A DNA stretch of 64,000 bases from Terana coerulea (taxonomy: Eukaryota > Basidiomycota > Agaricomycetes > Polyporales > Phanerochaetaceae): contig JAKOGH010000645.1 of NCBI GenBank assembly GCA_024811115.1, forward strand, positions 124,001 through 188,000, given 5' to 3'. Shown here one piece after another: positions 1 to 9,668 of the stretch. The first letter of the stretch is position 1. Each line of letters opens with the position of its first letter. The notes under the pieces were generated by a model. That model saw only the letters and a list, made by a program, of their open reading frames with translations, ran no database searches and had not been told where the DNA came from. A program made the translations under genes and the position numbers.

Positions 1-1409
1 GCCTATGCATTGGAAGATGGGCTCTTCCGACGGCGCGTTCTTCTTGCTACATTGACGTGAGGGAGATGTATTACAAGGAAGGCGACATGTTTGCTTACCC
101 TCGCATTGCTAAACCATGCTTGATTTGGAGCATAACGGAGTCCAAGAATGGCTTCATCTCGCTGCCCACCGCAGACGCCACATGTCCGATGGCAATGAAT
201 GCTGATCTTGAACAGATTAACAAACTATCCCGGACAATCTGCCATAACCTTACCAACAGATCTTTCCGTAGGCTTGTCCAGTTGTGCGAGCAGATGTGCC
301 ATTGCCTTGTGCAAATGGTGCTCCGTGAATGTCTGCGTGTCGTACATCGCGAGCGTGGGGATGAGCGTAATAACCATCTTGCGGACATGGGGGTCGCGGT
401 GCGTCTTGAACTTCATAATCTGCTCTGCGGCATCTTGGACATTGTTCTTCATGAACTGTCATCGACAATATTTAGTGAGTTTGGCACGACATGAGCGACA
501 CCAGACCAACCATGCCGCCATGCAGTAAAAGCTCGCGATATGTCAGAAGTGAACCATGGATAGCCTCCGGGTGCTGGAGTTTCAAGCCTTGCTGTGCCTC
601 CTGCAACGTCCTGAACAAGAACGGGCTCCTGGTCTGCCGCTCCCTCTGCGTGACAATCTCGAGGCAGGCGGCCAGGAGCTCGGCAGCGCTTTCCCGCACG
701 ATGATTCGAGGATCTCTCAGTGGTGTTATGATATTCCCGAAGACAAGGTCAATGTGGGGATGGAAGTATGTCGGACTGTTGCGTGCAAGCTCCTTGAGGA
801 TCAGCACTCCCGCGTAGCGGCCTGCTTCACTCTTCTCGAACAGTTCAATAGCGATGGGCACCTCCATGTCCATGAACCGTTCGCCAAACGCAGCACCTCC
901 AATCTCAGCAATTCGCCCTAGGGTCTTGGAGGCGGCAAGCATGACGTTGATGTCCGGGTTGGGTAGAAGATACTTCACATAGTTGTAGAAGCGAAACAGG
1001 TTGCGCTTGGATTCAATGTTGCCATCGGCCTCCGATATAAGTAGATGGTCTGTAAATGTCGCTGGTTAAGCGCATATTTGGACCGATACAGTGTAGCACA
1101 CGCACCAATTGCCAGAACGCCTCCCAGCTTCTCAACATTGGTTTGGCTGTGCACCAGCTCGGACAGCCTGCTGACGGTCTCATCCCACAGCTTCGCCGCA
1201 AAGTCGGACGAGAGGTCTGACACGGTATTCGAGACCTGCATAAAGCGCGTCAGCGTGACCTCAAGTCCGGGTGCCGTAATGAGGATGCACACATAGTGTT
1301 GCAGCTCAAGAGCGGACTGCAGTCGGACTTCGTGGTTCTTGTCCCTCAGGCCAGCGAATATCCTGTCCAGAACCTCGGCTTGCGAGGCCAACGTAGCAGA
1401 GGTCGCCAT
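1..1409 (-). CDS. TOR: TOR serine/threonine kinase, N-terminal HEAT region (partial, left copy)
   Basis: Target of rapamycin is the catalytic subunit of TORC1/TORC2, which couples nutrients to growth. Only the amino-terminal HEAT-repeat solenoid is visible, about 398 residues in five exons: 1409-1106, 1049-511, 455-254, 201-99 and 46-1; the gene continues out of the window. Recognisable fungal TOR stretches include [22 protein letters not shown] and [20 protein letters not shown]. The start at 1409 ([10 protein letters not shown]) is chosen because the same ATG is conserved in the right copy, and upstream ATGs are out of frame here. All splice sites are GT-AG and the frame is open throughout, unlike the right copy, which has one extra base in exon 2. 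It shares a divergent promoter with RPC11. Whether the rest of this copy exists cannot be seen. Confidence 0.93.
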
Positions 1410-1677
1410 GTTGGCCGTGTGGGTCGCCTCGAATGGTATGGAGAACGGGGAAGCTGAGGTAGTGGGGCGGCTCTGCTGCAAAGTGGCAGCAGCTGGGCGA
1501 AGTAGCCTCCATCCGTGGAGCGCCCGCTGACAGCCAATCAACTGCTATCGGAGAAAGCCGACTCGAGAGAGGTCGCGAATTTGAAGTTGTGCCCAGCGGC
1601 AGACGACGTTCAACCCAAGGTAAGTACGGAAGAACAGGAACTACTGACAGTGACAGGCTAACAAACATTCTGTAGGC
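1410..1677. promoter_or_regulatory. Divergent TOR/RPC11 promoter with CCAAT box and 5'UTR intron
   Basis: Only 268 bases separate the start codons of TOR (leftward) and RPC11 (rightward). An AGCCAATCA CCAAT box lies near 1533. A perfect-looking 5'UTR intron for RPC11 spans 1620-1675 (GTAAGT donor, GCTAAC branch point, CTGTAG acceptor), ending two bases before the ATG. The same layout is kept in the right copy at 44235-44504. Confidence 0.7.
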
Positions 1678-2225
1678 ATGCTATTTTGTCCAAGCTGTGC
1701 TAACCTGTTGGTCATTTCTACGGAGACAGGTTACAACAAATGGGCGTGCAATACATGCGCATATGAATTTCCCATCACCAAACAGGTGAGCAAAGGCGTA
1801 CCGTATTTCGGCGTCATTCACTCGAATGCTTGAGTTAACAGATGACCTCGAGGACGCGTCTACAGAGGAAGCAGGTTGACGACGTCCTTGGAGGCGATGA
1901 TATGTGGAAGCATGCCGATTCTACTGCAGGTGCGTACTAGTACTTATGACCACCCGTATGGACACAACCGTCAGCTTATTCAATTGATATCTCCAGCCAC
2001 TTGTCCAAAATGCGACCATGGACGAGCTTACTTCTACATGCTGCAGATTCGCTCTGCTGATGAGCCCATGACTACATGTACGTCCGTCAATCGAGTTATC
2101 TATCACCGATACTAACGTCCTCTCATATAGTCTACCGGTTCGTCTACTGAACCAGTCTAACATTGCTTAGCACTGACTTGTCCTCTAGGTGTGCAGCGTG
2201 CGGACACCAATGGAGGGAGAACTGA
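1678..2225 (+). CDS. RPC11: RNA polymerase III subunit RPC11 (TFIIS-like), left copy
   Basis: RPC11 (RPC10 in some nomenclatures) is the small Pol III subunit needed for transcript cleavage, termination and reinitiation. Five exons: 1678-1785, 1842-1929, 1997-2077, a 7-nt microexon 2131-2137, and 2189-2225, giving about 106 residues, the usual family length. The N-terminal zinc ribbon has CPSC and CNTC pairs. The C-terminal TFIIS-type ribbon has CPKC and CAAC pairs followed by GHQWREN. The catalytic acidic hairpin RSADEPMTTF is present, with the Asp-Glu pair that drives RNA cleavage. The ATG at 1678 gives the canonical MLFCPSC start. No lesion is seen, so this looks functional, in contrast to the Trp-to-Ser change in the right copy. 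Confidence 0.93.
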
Positions 2226-2599
2226 ATTCTCGGGGTTCAAGCCTGTATCCCCACGCCCATCGCATGCGGCTACACTCCCTCCCAGAAGCCGTGGACGACG
2301 CCGGCTGAGGCTAAAAACGTTGTACTGTGAAGAGCAATTTGGCAGTGGGAACTATGGCACTTCATCGTAGTTCAACATTGTGGAGTACAGGGAGATACTA
2401 GTAGGCTTGTCACTGAAAGAAAGAAGCGCAGTGACTAGACAATCGGATTTAGCGCAGTTAGCTGTGGTGATAACTTCGGGCCAACCGCGACGCACCAAGA
2501 ATTGTGTAGAGTGTTATATCTTAACTATGAAAATGAGGACCATTACAGTAATTCTACAATCGCCTTCGCGAGGCAAGCTTACTCACTGCGACGTACTGA
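2226..2599. other. Intergenic, no gene seen
   Basis: This stretch lies between the RPC11 stop codon and the first tandem unit. It shows no open frame with coding character and does not match the DNA flanking the other RPC11 copy, so it marks the end of the inverted-duplication homology. Confidence 0.6.
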
Positions 2600-2813
2600 T
2601 CCATGGGGTGAACACTTCAAGAATCACCTACGAAGCCTGATCAACGGGTATTCGCAGCACTGACCGGTGACGACTGGACGTACCTTAGTCTTGAACGGGA
2701 AGAGAGCTATTTATGCACTGGTCTGCGGTTCTCTCAAGACAGCGCTACCACATCGTTGCTGCTAACGTAGGGAAAAGCAAGAGCTTCCAGTCATCCCTCG
2801 TGGTATTCTATGA

Positions 2814-3455
2814 TTAGGCGGCCACTTGCTGGAAGGACAACCAACTCGCAGGAGCTGCAGGTCGTTGACCCTTCGTCAACCACGCCCAGGCTTCCTCGCA
2901 GCTGTATAGCGACGCACCCAAGTTAGACGTGTTCATAAGCCATAGCCCATCCCCATCCTCAACACGATTCTCCCAGTCCTTCCGAGCATCATTGCCAGCC
3001 TTTGTCCTGGAAGTAGAAAAAGCTTTCCTACATTGGGAGTGACGGACGAAAAGCTGGTAGCCTTTAGGAATGCGGTTTATGTCGAGGTTCAGAGGTTTGT
3101 GGATGACCAATGCACACAGCGTCGGAGCGACAAGTCTGAAGATCTTGAAGAATGCCTTTCTTATTTTTCGGAACCTCGAGGCGGTGTAGTCGAGTGTCTG
3201 TCCACGAATAAAATCAGTAGGTGTTGAACCCCAGGTCGCGGGGCCAGACCGGCAAGCAAGTTTGCGAAAGAAAGTCACGGTAGCCTGGCTTGAGGTAAGC
3301 ACAACGGTGTGGTAGCTAACGGGGCGAGTGGCTTCTCCAACGTAGTGTGATACCATCAACGGCAAGCACCCCGTACGGCAGCCGTCTGTGCAAGCAAAAC
3401 CTCCAATATTTTCTTTACCAGTTCAAGGTCCATAGGGCAGCCTGGGCATTGCACG
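2814..3455 (-). pseudogene. F-box-like family pseudogene A (internally deleted)
   Basis: The reverse strand encodes a decayed relative of the intact gene at 56099-57175. It retains the N-terminal signature FACTDG.RTG and SHYVGEATRPV.YHTV.LTS, then RFRKIRKAF and VAPTLCALVIHKPLNLDINR, and the C-terminal NDARKDWENRVEDGDG.W motif. About 170 residues in between, the leucine-rich middle of the intact gene, are missing: KGYQLFV runs almost directly into TKAGNDARKDW. The start region is out of frame (GTAAAGAAAATATTGG where the intact gene has one codon less). The same internal deletion occurs in unit B, so it predates the tandem duplication. I see no function for it. Confidence 0.85.
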
Positions 3456-4230
3456 TAGTATTAGTCGGCCTCTCGCGGGTGTAAGCTGTCCGTCATGGTG
3501 AAGTTCAAGAGGTCTCGTTGAAGATTCTGGCGTGAGGATATTCTGAAGAGCTGAGTCACTTGAAATTTCCCACCGACGGCGGTCGGACACAGGGAAGGTC
3601 AAACAAACGCCCAAGCGAATAGCTGGCATCGGCGTGAGAACAAGCTGCCTAACTCAGTCGGATCTTTGTGGCGTCAACGCCGCTTGCAGTGGTAGTCACC
3701 AAGTGACAGTGCTTCAAGCTTAAGCCGCAACATTCGCCTCCATTGCTGACGCTGGACACATGGTGTAATCAGTATCCTTCAGTCAGCTCGTTGTTCATTG
3801 ATAATGAGGACGTAGGTACAGTTCGATAAGCTCAAAGAGAGTCTGGAATTGCTGAGGAGGTGGCCTGACTTGAAGGTGGAAGAGTTGTGACCATCAACGC
3901 AGACCTCACAATCAGCTCACGCTTGGCAATCAAGAAATACGAGCTTTTGTACATATCAGATAGCAAGCCAGCGACAACGTAGCCTGACCAGATCCAGATT
4001 GTGTACTACTAGCGAGCTACGACGCTCGAAATGGATGAATGTAAACACATCCATGACCTACAAAGCCTCAAGTCATAAGAGCGCAAGAACCGCTCAGGCA
4101 CGGGAGCAGCACGCAAGCACGGTAAAGGAACCGCCCGAGCCTCCGACGTTGCAGCTGAGGTCACTGGTCGGAGAGCAGTTCCAGTGATTCCCCTGGGTAT
4201 CGACGGCAGCGACAGGCCTGAAAAAGTCCG
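3456..4230. other. Unit A spacer, no gene seen
   Basis: This lies between the F-box-like remnant and the secreted protein gene. The counterpart at 6966-7745 is clearly homologous but scarred by indels in a pattern that does not preserve any reading frame. Confidence 0.5.
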
Positions 4231-4752
4231 TTAGCGGAGCGGTAGCAGATGCAAGAAATTTTCCGAGACGTACTGGTGACTACCGTTGCAGGTGACGGAG
4301 GCACCGTGGGTGTAACCACCATTGCAAAGTTGATGAGAGTCTTGCGTGAGCCCATTCTGAGAGATAAGGCCACAATTGTTCGCCATCAAAAACCCGGCGT
4401 ACACGAGGAATGAGCTATTGGGTCCGGTGAACTAATGCAACAGACGGATGTATCAGCGACTTGAAGGTCCACACCAGTCAGCACCTGAATTCACCTCTTC
4501 GATCTGAAGCAAAGGTATCGAGGTAGTCAATCAGTCAGTTTGCGACATATGAAGTGCATGATTAAACATACAAATTCCCCGCCAACAGCTATAGGAATGC
4601 AACAAACGGGTCAGAGAAATTGACTGCCGCCGCACGAAACAGAGAGGCTTACCCATCTGGCCGCTACTGCAGACTGCTTGTACAGGGCGCACCGCGGCCA
4701 GGAGAGCAATGGCGGCAAACGCAGCGAGACCGTGGAAAGAGATAGAGAACAT
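4231..4752 (-). CDS. Small secreted cysteine-containing protein A
   Basis: No family is recognised. Four exons (4752-4653, 4588-4572, a 9-nt microexon 4503-4495, and 4431-4231) give about 108 residues. A strong signal peptide (residues 1-26, core AAFAAIALLAAVRP, cut after VQA) is followed by VCSSGQM, then a mature part with NNCGLISQNGLTQDS, LCNGGY and VTCNGSHQYVS; four cysteines, probably two disulfides. Every intron is GT-AG, and all exon lengths except the last match copy B, which supports the model, including the microexon (Ile-Glu-Glu here, Leu-Gln-Glu in B). A TATA box lies about 80 bases upstream. Such short secreted proteins are often effectors or secreted inhibitors in basidiomycetes, but that is inference. 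It ends LHLLPLR, eight residues longer than copy B. Confidence 0.82.
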
Positions 4753-4829
4753 TCTGAAGGTGTGGCTGGTGATTGTAGAAGACAGCTGTGAGAGGTCAAA
4801 GCTTGCGACGCAATACCTTGATACCCCCA

Positions 4830-4841
4830 CCTTTTATACCC
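4830..4841 (-). promoter_or_regulatory. TATA box of secreted protein gene A
   Basis: On the reverse strand the sequence reads GGTATAAAAGG, about 80 bases before the start codon. The matching element in unit B is at 8326-8335. Confidence 0.65.
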
Positions 4842-6121
4842 AGCCTGTGTGCATGAAAGCCAGCCATCGCAAACAAGAATGCTTTGTCGCTGATCACGCA
4901 CCTTCATGCCGAGTCGGAAAATTTCGCCGTGCTGCTGAGGATGCAACTGAATGGTCGCATCGCTGAAGCGGGGCCAGTCCGATACGGAGGGCACAAAGAT
5001 GCGCTCCAGCACTTTTTATTACGGTAAGTCGGCGTGGAAAGCCCTGCCTGGTAAGTACTGCAGTCAAAATACAGTCCGTGCATCTACGCTGCAAATACTG
5101 CTAATCCGGTGATGAAGATGTGATTTTCACGGAAAAATATCGTGGAGTTGATGACCGACCTCTTGGTTGAAAACAGCACCCGACGCACTGTTAACATCGA
5201 GGCGTCGGGAAATGCACAATTATTACGTACTTTGTGCAGTTCTGCAATAATTGTTCTAGCTCTCCGAACTCGAAACATCAGCGCAGTGTATCAAGACATT
5301 TGCACACGCGACCGACCTTTTCCGTGTGGCCTTGAGCGATAGGGCTGTATCATACGAGCATGGACTGGGAGGCAAGGTAGAATCACGAATTATTGGACGT
5401 CGAAGTTCCTGCGTCGCTGCGTACTCTTTCGTTCCACTGCGGCCATTGGTCAGGTTGTGAGAAGTGCAGTCGGGGGTTTTTATTTATTGCCGTAGCTAAT
5501 CAATATGACTGGCAGCATCCTCTCGTTAGCCCACATGCTTCGACAACGTGAGTGAGACGGTAGGCGAGCACGAGCACAAATCAGTCTGTGGCACTTGAAA
5601 TTATAATTGATTCCATCAGAATCCTTACTGAGACATAGGTACGTACCAACGGTCATAGACCACTGGCAGCCTACGGTATGCACACGGAGAACTTGGGAAT
5701 AGCACGGTTGAAAACGAGCTAACCACGGCCTGAGTTTAAGTGATATACCCAAGATATACCCATAGTACGCATTGAACGACCCGTCCCGATGCGACCCTAG
5801 TTAAATAAGACGGAAGCGAGCAAGGAAGAACGGCACCGCGTCCGAGGCCGCACCACATCGCTACACCCTTCCGCCTTCTGCGCACCGGATGTGCATCCTC
5901 AAAGCCGTCGGCAGGCTTCCTAAGCCAATCGGAACAGGGCGTCAGGCACTTTCGCATCGATGGTGAAGCTAGTGCGGGCCTGCACGCACCGTTTCGTCCA
6001 TGTTCATGCTTCACAGTCAGGGGCGCGTCCGCGCCAGGACAGCCGTCCCGAGAGTACTGTGAGTGGCCGGCTCGACAACCGTAGCATCCTTCTGCCATTG
6101 GGTGGCGAGGCAGATCGTTGG
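4842..6121. other. Unit A tail, no confirmed gene
   Basis: This upstream portion of the repeat unit becomes GC-richer after about 5790. Reverse-strand stretches such as KPADGFEDAHPVRRRRK (near 5900) have a coding look, but no intact exon chain can be built, and the homologous stretch in unit B is equally interrupted. Confidence 0.4.
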
Positions 6122-6335
6122 CTCCATCAGGTGAACACTTCAAGAATCACCTACGACGCCTGATCAACGGATATTCGCAGCATCGACCGGTGACGACTGG
6201 ACGTACCTTAGCCTTGAACGGAAAAGAGCTATTTATGCACTGGTCTGCGGTTCTCCCAAGACAGCGCTCACATATTGTTGCTGCTAGTGTAAGGAAAAGC
6301 AAGAGCTTCCAGTCATCCCTAGTGGTATTCTATGA

Positions 6336-6965
6336 CTAGGCGGCCACTTGCTGGAAGGACAACCAACTCGCAGGAGCTGCAGGTCGTTGACCCTTCGTCA
6401 GCCATGCCCAGGCTTCCTCGCCGCTGTATAGCGACGCACCCAGGTTAAACATGTTCATAAACCATAGCCCATCCCCATCCTCAACACGATTCTCCCAGTC
6501 CTTCCGAGCATCATTACCAGCCTTTGTCCTAGGAGTAGAAACAGCTTTCCTACATTGGGAGTGACGGACGAAAAGCTGGTAACCTTTAGGAATGCGGTTT
6601 ATGTCGAGGTTCAGAGGTTTGTGGATGACCAATGCACACAACGTCGGAGCGACAAGTCTGAGGATCTTGAAGAATGCCTTTCTTATTTTTCGGAACCTCG
6701 AGGCTGTATAGTTGAGTGCCTGCCCTCGAATGAAACCAGTAGATGTTGAATCCTAGGTCGCGGGGCCAGACCGGCGAGCAAGAGAAAGTCACGATAGTCT
6801 GGCTTGAGAAGTAAGCACAACGGCATGGTGGCGAACAGGGCGAGTAGCTTCTCGGATATAGTGTGAGAACATCGACGGCAAACACTCCGTACGGCAGCCG
6901 TCTGTGCAAGCAAAGCCGCCAATTTTCTCCTACCAGTTCAAGGGGCTCGGAGGCGTAGCGCGAAG
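6336..6965 (-). pseudogene. F-box-like family pseudogene B (internally deleted)
   Basis: Reverse-strand remnant closely similar to pseudogene A. It keeps the ALVIHKPLNLDINRIPKGYQ stretch and the C-terminal NDARKDWENRVEDGDG motif, with the same deletion of the leucine-rich middle. The N-terminal half is split over at least two frames (frame changes near 6600 and 6780), so it cannot encode an intact protein. Confidence 0.83.
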
Positions 6966-7745
6966 TCCGTAGAGCAGCCTGGGCATTGCACGTAGTAGTC
7001 GGCCTCTCGCGGGTGCAAGCTGTCCGACATGGTAGAGTTCAAGAGGCCTCGAAGATTTCGGTGTGAGGATATTCTGAAGAGCTGAGTCATTTGGAATGTC
7101 CCAACGAGAGCGGTCGGACACAGGAAAGGTCAAACAAACGCCCAAGCGACTCGCTGGCATCGGCGTGAGAACAAGCTGCCTTACTCGGTCGAAACTTTGT
7201 GGCGTCAACGGCCTCAGCCACTCAAGCCACAAGATTCGCCACCAGTGCCGGCGATGGACACATGGTACAAATCAGCTCACTATCCATGTATAATAAGAAC
7301 ATAGGTGCAGCTCGATAAACCCAAAGAGATTCTGGAGTTACCGGGGAGGCGGCCTGAGGAGGAAGAGCTGTTGACGCAGAACTAGCTCACTCTTGGCGAC
7401 AGCGGGATATGGGACTTCGTGCATATCAGATAGCAATCCAACATACGTAAATGCAGCATACAACAGAACTTAATCATATACTGGCGAAGTACGGCGCTCA
7501 AAATGGATGAATGTAAACACATCCATACTGTAACCTACAAAGCCTCGAGGAACAGGCTACGGTCTCAAGAGCGCAAGAGCAGCTCAAGCACGGGAGCAGC
7601 ATGCAAGTACAGTGAAGGAGCCGCCCGAGCCTCCGACGTTGCAGCTGCTGTCACTGGTCGGAGAGCAGTTCCAGTGATTCCCCTGGGTATCGACGGCAGC
7701 GACAGGCCTAAAAAACGTCCGTTAGCGGAGCGGTAGTAGATGCAA
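6966..7745. other. Unit B spacer, no gene seen
   Basis: Homologous to the unit A spacer. Indels relative to A fall without regard to codons, as expected for non-coding DNA. Confidence 0.5.
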
Positions 7746-8246
7746 TCAATTTGCGGAGACGTACTGGTGACTACCGTTGCAGGTGACGGAGGCACCGGCG
7801 TTGTAACCACCATTGCAGAGCTGATTAGAGTCCTGCGTGAGCCCGTTCTGAGAGATGAGGCCGCAGTTGTTCGCCATCAAAAACCCGGAGTGCACGAGGA
7901 ATGAGCCATTAGGTCCGGTGAACTAGGGAAACGGACGGATGTATCAGCGACTTGAAGGTCCGCACCAGTTAGCATGTGAATTCACCTCTTGGAGCTGCAG
8001 GAAAGGCATCGAGGTAGTCAAGCAGTCAGTTTGCGACATATGAAGTGCATTGTTGAACATACAAATTCCGTGCCAACAGCTATAGAAATGCAACAACAAA
8101 GGAGTCAGATAAATCGACTGCCACCCCGCCAAACAGAGGGGCTTACCGATCTGTCCGCTACTGCAGACTGCTTGTGCAGGGCGCACCGCAGCCAGGAGAG
8201 CAACGGCGGCAAACACAGCGAGACCGTGGAAAGAGATAGAGAACAT
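7746..8246 (-). CDS. Small secreted cysteine-containing protein B
   Basis: Paralogue of the gene at 4231-4752. Exons 8246-8147, 8079-8063, 7994-7986 (9 nt) and 7922-7746 encode 100 residues. It has a signal peptide (core AVFAAVALLAAVRPAQA) and a mature chain starting VCSSGQIAVGTEF, then the TGPNGSFLVHSGF stretch, NNCGLISQNG, LCNGGYNAG and VTCNGSHQYVSAN. The cysteine pattern is identical to copy A. The stop falls right after YVSAN, eight residues earlier than in A. All splice sites are GT-AG. The family is unknown to me; export and cysteine spacing suggest an apoplastic or cell-wall role. Confidence 0.83.
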
Positions 8247-8325
8247 TCTGAAGATGCGGTTGGTGATTGTAGAAGACAGCTGTGAGAGGTCAAAGCTTGC
8301 GGCGCAATACCTTGATACCCCCAGC

Positions 8326-8335
8326 TTTTATACCC
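8326..8335 (-). promoter_or_regulatory. TATA box of secreted protein gene B
   Basis: The reverse strand reads GGGTATAAAAGC about 80 bases before the start codon, in the same place as in unit A. Confidence 0.65.
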
Positions 8336-9668
8336 AGCCTGTGTGCATGAAAGCCAGCCATCGCAAACAAGAAAGCTTTGTCACTGACCACACACCTTCA
8401 TTCCGCATCGTAAAAACTTCGCTGTGCTGCTGAGGATGCAACTGAATGGTCGCATTGCTGAAGCCGGAGCGAGTCCAATCCACCCGCGACTCGTATAACA
8501 GCGAGCAACCATACGGAGGGTGCGAAGATGCGCCCCAGCACTTTTACTTTGGTAAGTCGGCGTGAAGCCCAACCCGGTAAGCACTGCAATCAATACAGTC
8601 CTTGCATCTACGCCGCGAATACTGCTAGGCCGGTGATGAGGATGTGAGTTTCGCGGAACAACATCGTGAAGTTGATGACCGACCTATTGATTGAAAGCGA
8701 CACCCGACGCACTGTTAACATCGAGGCGTCGGGAAATGCACAGTCATTACGTACGGTGTGCAGTATCACAGTAATTTTTCTAGCTCTCAGAACATCAGCG
8801 CAGTGCATCAAGACATTCGCAAACGCGACCGACCTTCCTGCGTGATCTTACTAGACCAACGAGGTACAAATCAAAGATCCAACCGTGCGGCCTTGAGGGA
8901 AAGGGCTGCATCATACGAACATTGGCGCCTGGGAGGTAAGATAGAATCACGAACCGTACAACATCGTTCCTGCGTCGCCGCGTAATCCTTCGCTCCATTG
9001 GTCAGGTTGTGAGAAGTGCGGTTAGGGTTTTTATATCATTTGTTTGTTGCCGTAACTGATCGATATGACTGCCATTATCCTCTCGTTAGCTTACGTGCCT
9101 CGACGCCGCGAGTAAGTCGTTGGACGAGGACGAGCACAAATCAGTCTGTAGCACTTAGAATTAGGATTGATACAATCAGAGTCCTTACTGAGGCATAAGT
9201 ACGTACCAACGGTCACAGGCCACTGACAGGCCACGGTGTGCATACGGAGAAGGGGAATAGCACGGTCGAAAAACGAGCCAACCACGGCCTGCGTTCAAGT
9301 GTTGCATCCATAGCACGCATTGAACGACCCGTCCCGATGCGACCCTAGTTGAACAAGGCGGAAGCGAGCAAGGAAGAACGGCACCGCGTCCGAGACCGCA
9401 CCACATCGCTACACGCTTCCGCCTTCTGCGCACCGGATGTGCATCCTCAAAGCCGTCGGCAGGCTTCCTAAGCCAATGGAACAGGGCGTCAGGCACTTTC
9501 GCATCGATGGTGAAGCTAGTGCGGGCCTGCACGCACCGTTTCGTCCATGTTCATGCTCCACAGTCAGGGACGCGTCCGCGCCAGGACAGCCGTCCCGAGA
9601 GTACTGTAAGTGGCCGGCTCGACAACCGTAGCATCCTTCTGCCATTGGGTGGCGAGGCAGATCGTTGG
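8336..9668. other. Unit B tail, coding-like remnants on reverse strand
   Basis: The reverse strand between about 9930 and 9400 contains protein-like patches (for example LPTICLATQWQKDATVVEPA near 9640 and SFTIDAKVPDALFHWLRKPA near 9500) interrupted by stops and frame changes. They may be the rubble of an older gene partly captured by the duplication. No family is recognised. Confidence 0.35.

Larger units (their letters stand above)
1..2225. repeat. Left arm of inverted duplication (TOR 5' part + RPC11)
   Basis: This stretch is homologous, in inverse orientation, to 43689-45914. Coding order, intron positions, the shared promoter and the 5'UTR intron all correspond. In the 202-nt third TOR exon I count about 10 differences (roughly 5 percent), nearly all in third codon positions. 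Homology stops at the RPC11 stop codon; the DNA beyond it differs between the arms. The left edge of the homology is not visible because the window begins inside it. Confidence 0.95.
2600..6121. repeat. Tandem segmental duplication, unit A
   Basis: About 3.5 kb, directly repeated as 6122-9668. Both units begin next to GGTGAACACTTCAAGAATCA (2607, 6130) and end at GCAGATCGTTGG (6121, 9668). Each contains, in the same order, an F-box-like pseudogene, a small secreted protein gene and a GC-richer tail. The copies differ by many substitutions and small indels, so the duplication is not recent. Confidence 0.93.
6122..9668. repeat. Tandem segmental duplication, unit B
   Basis: Second copy of the 3.5-kb unit. 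It keeps the order F-box-like pseudogene, secreted protein gene, GC-richer tail. Downstream of 9668 the sequence no longer matches the junction seen after unit A. Confidence 0.93.
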
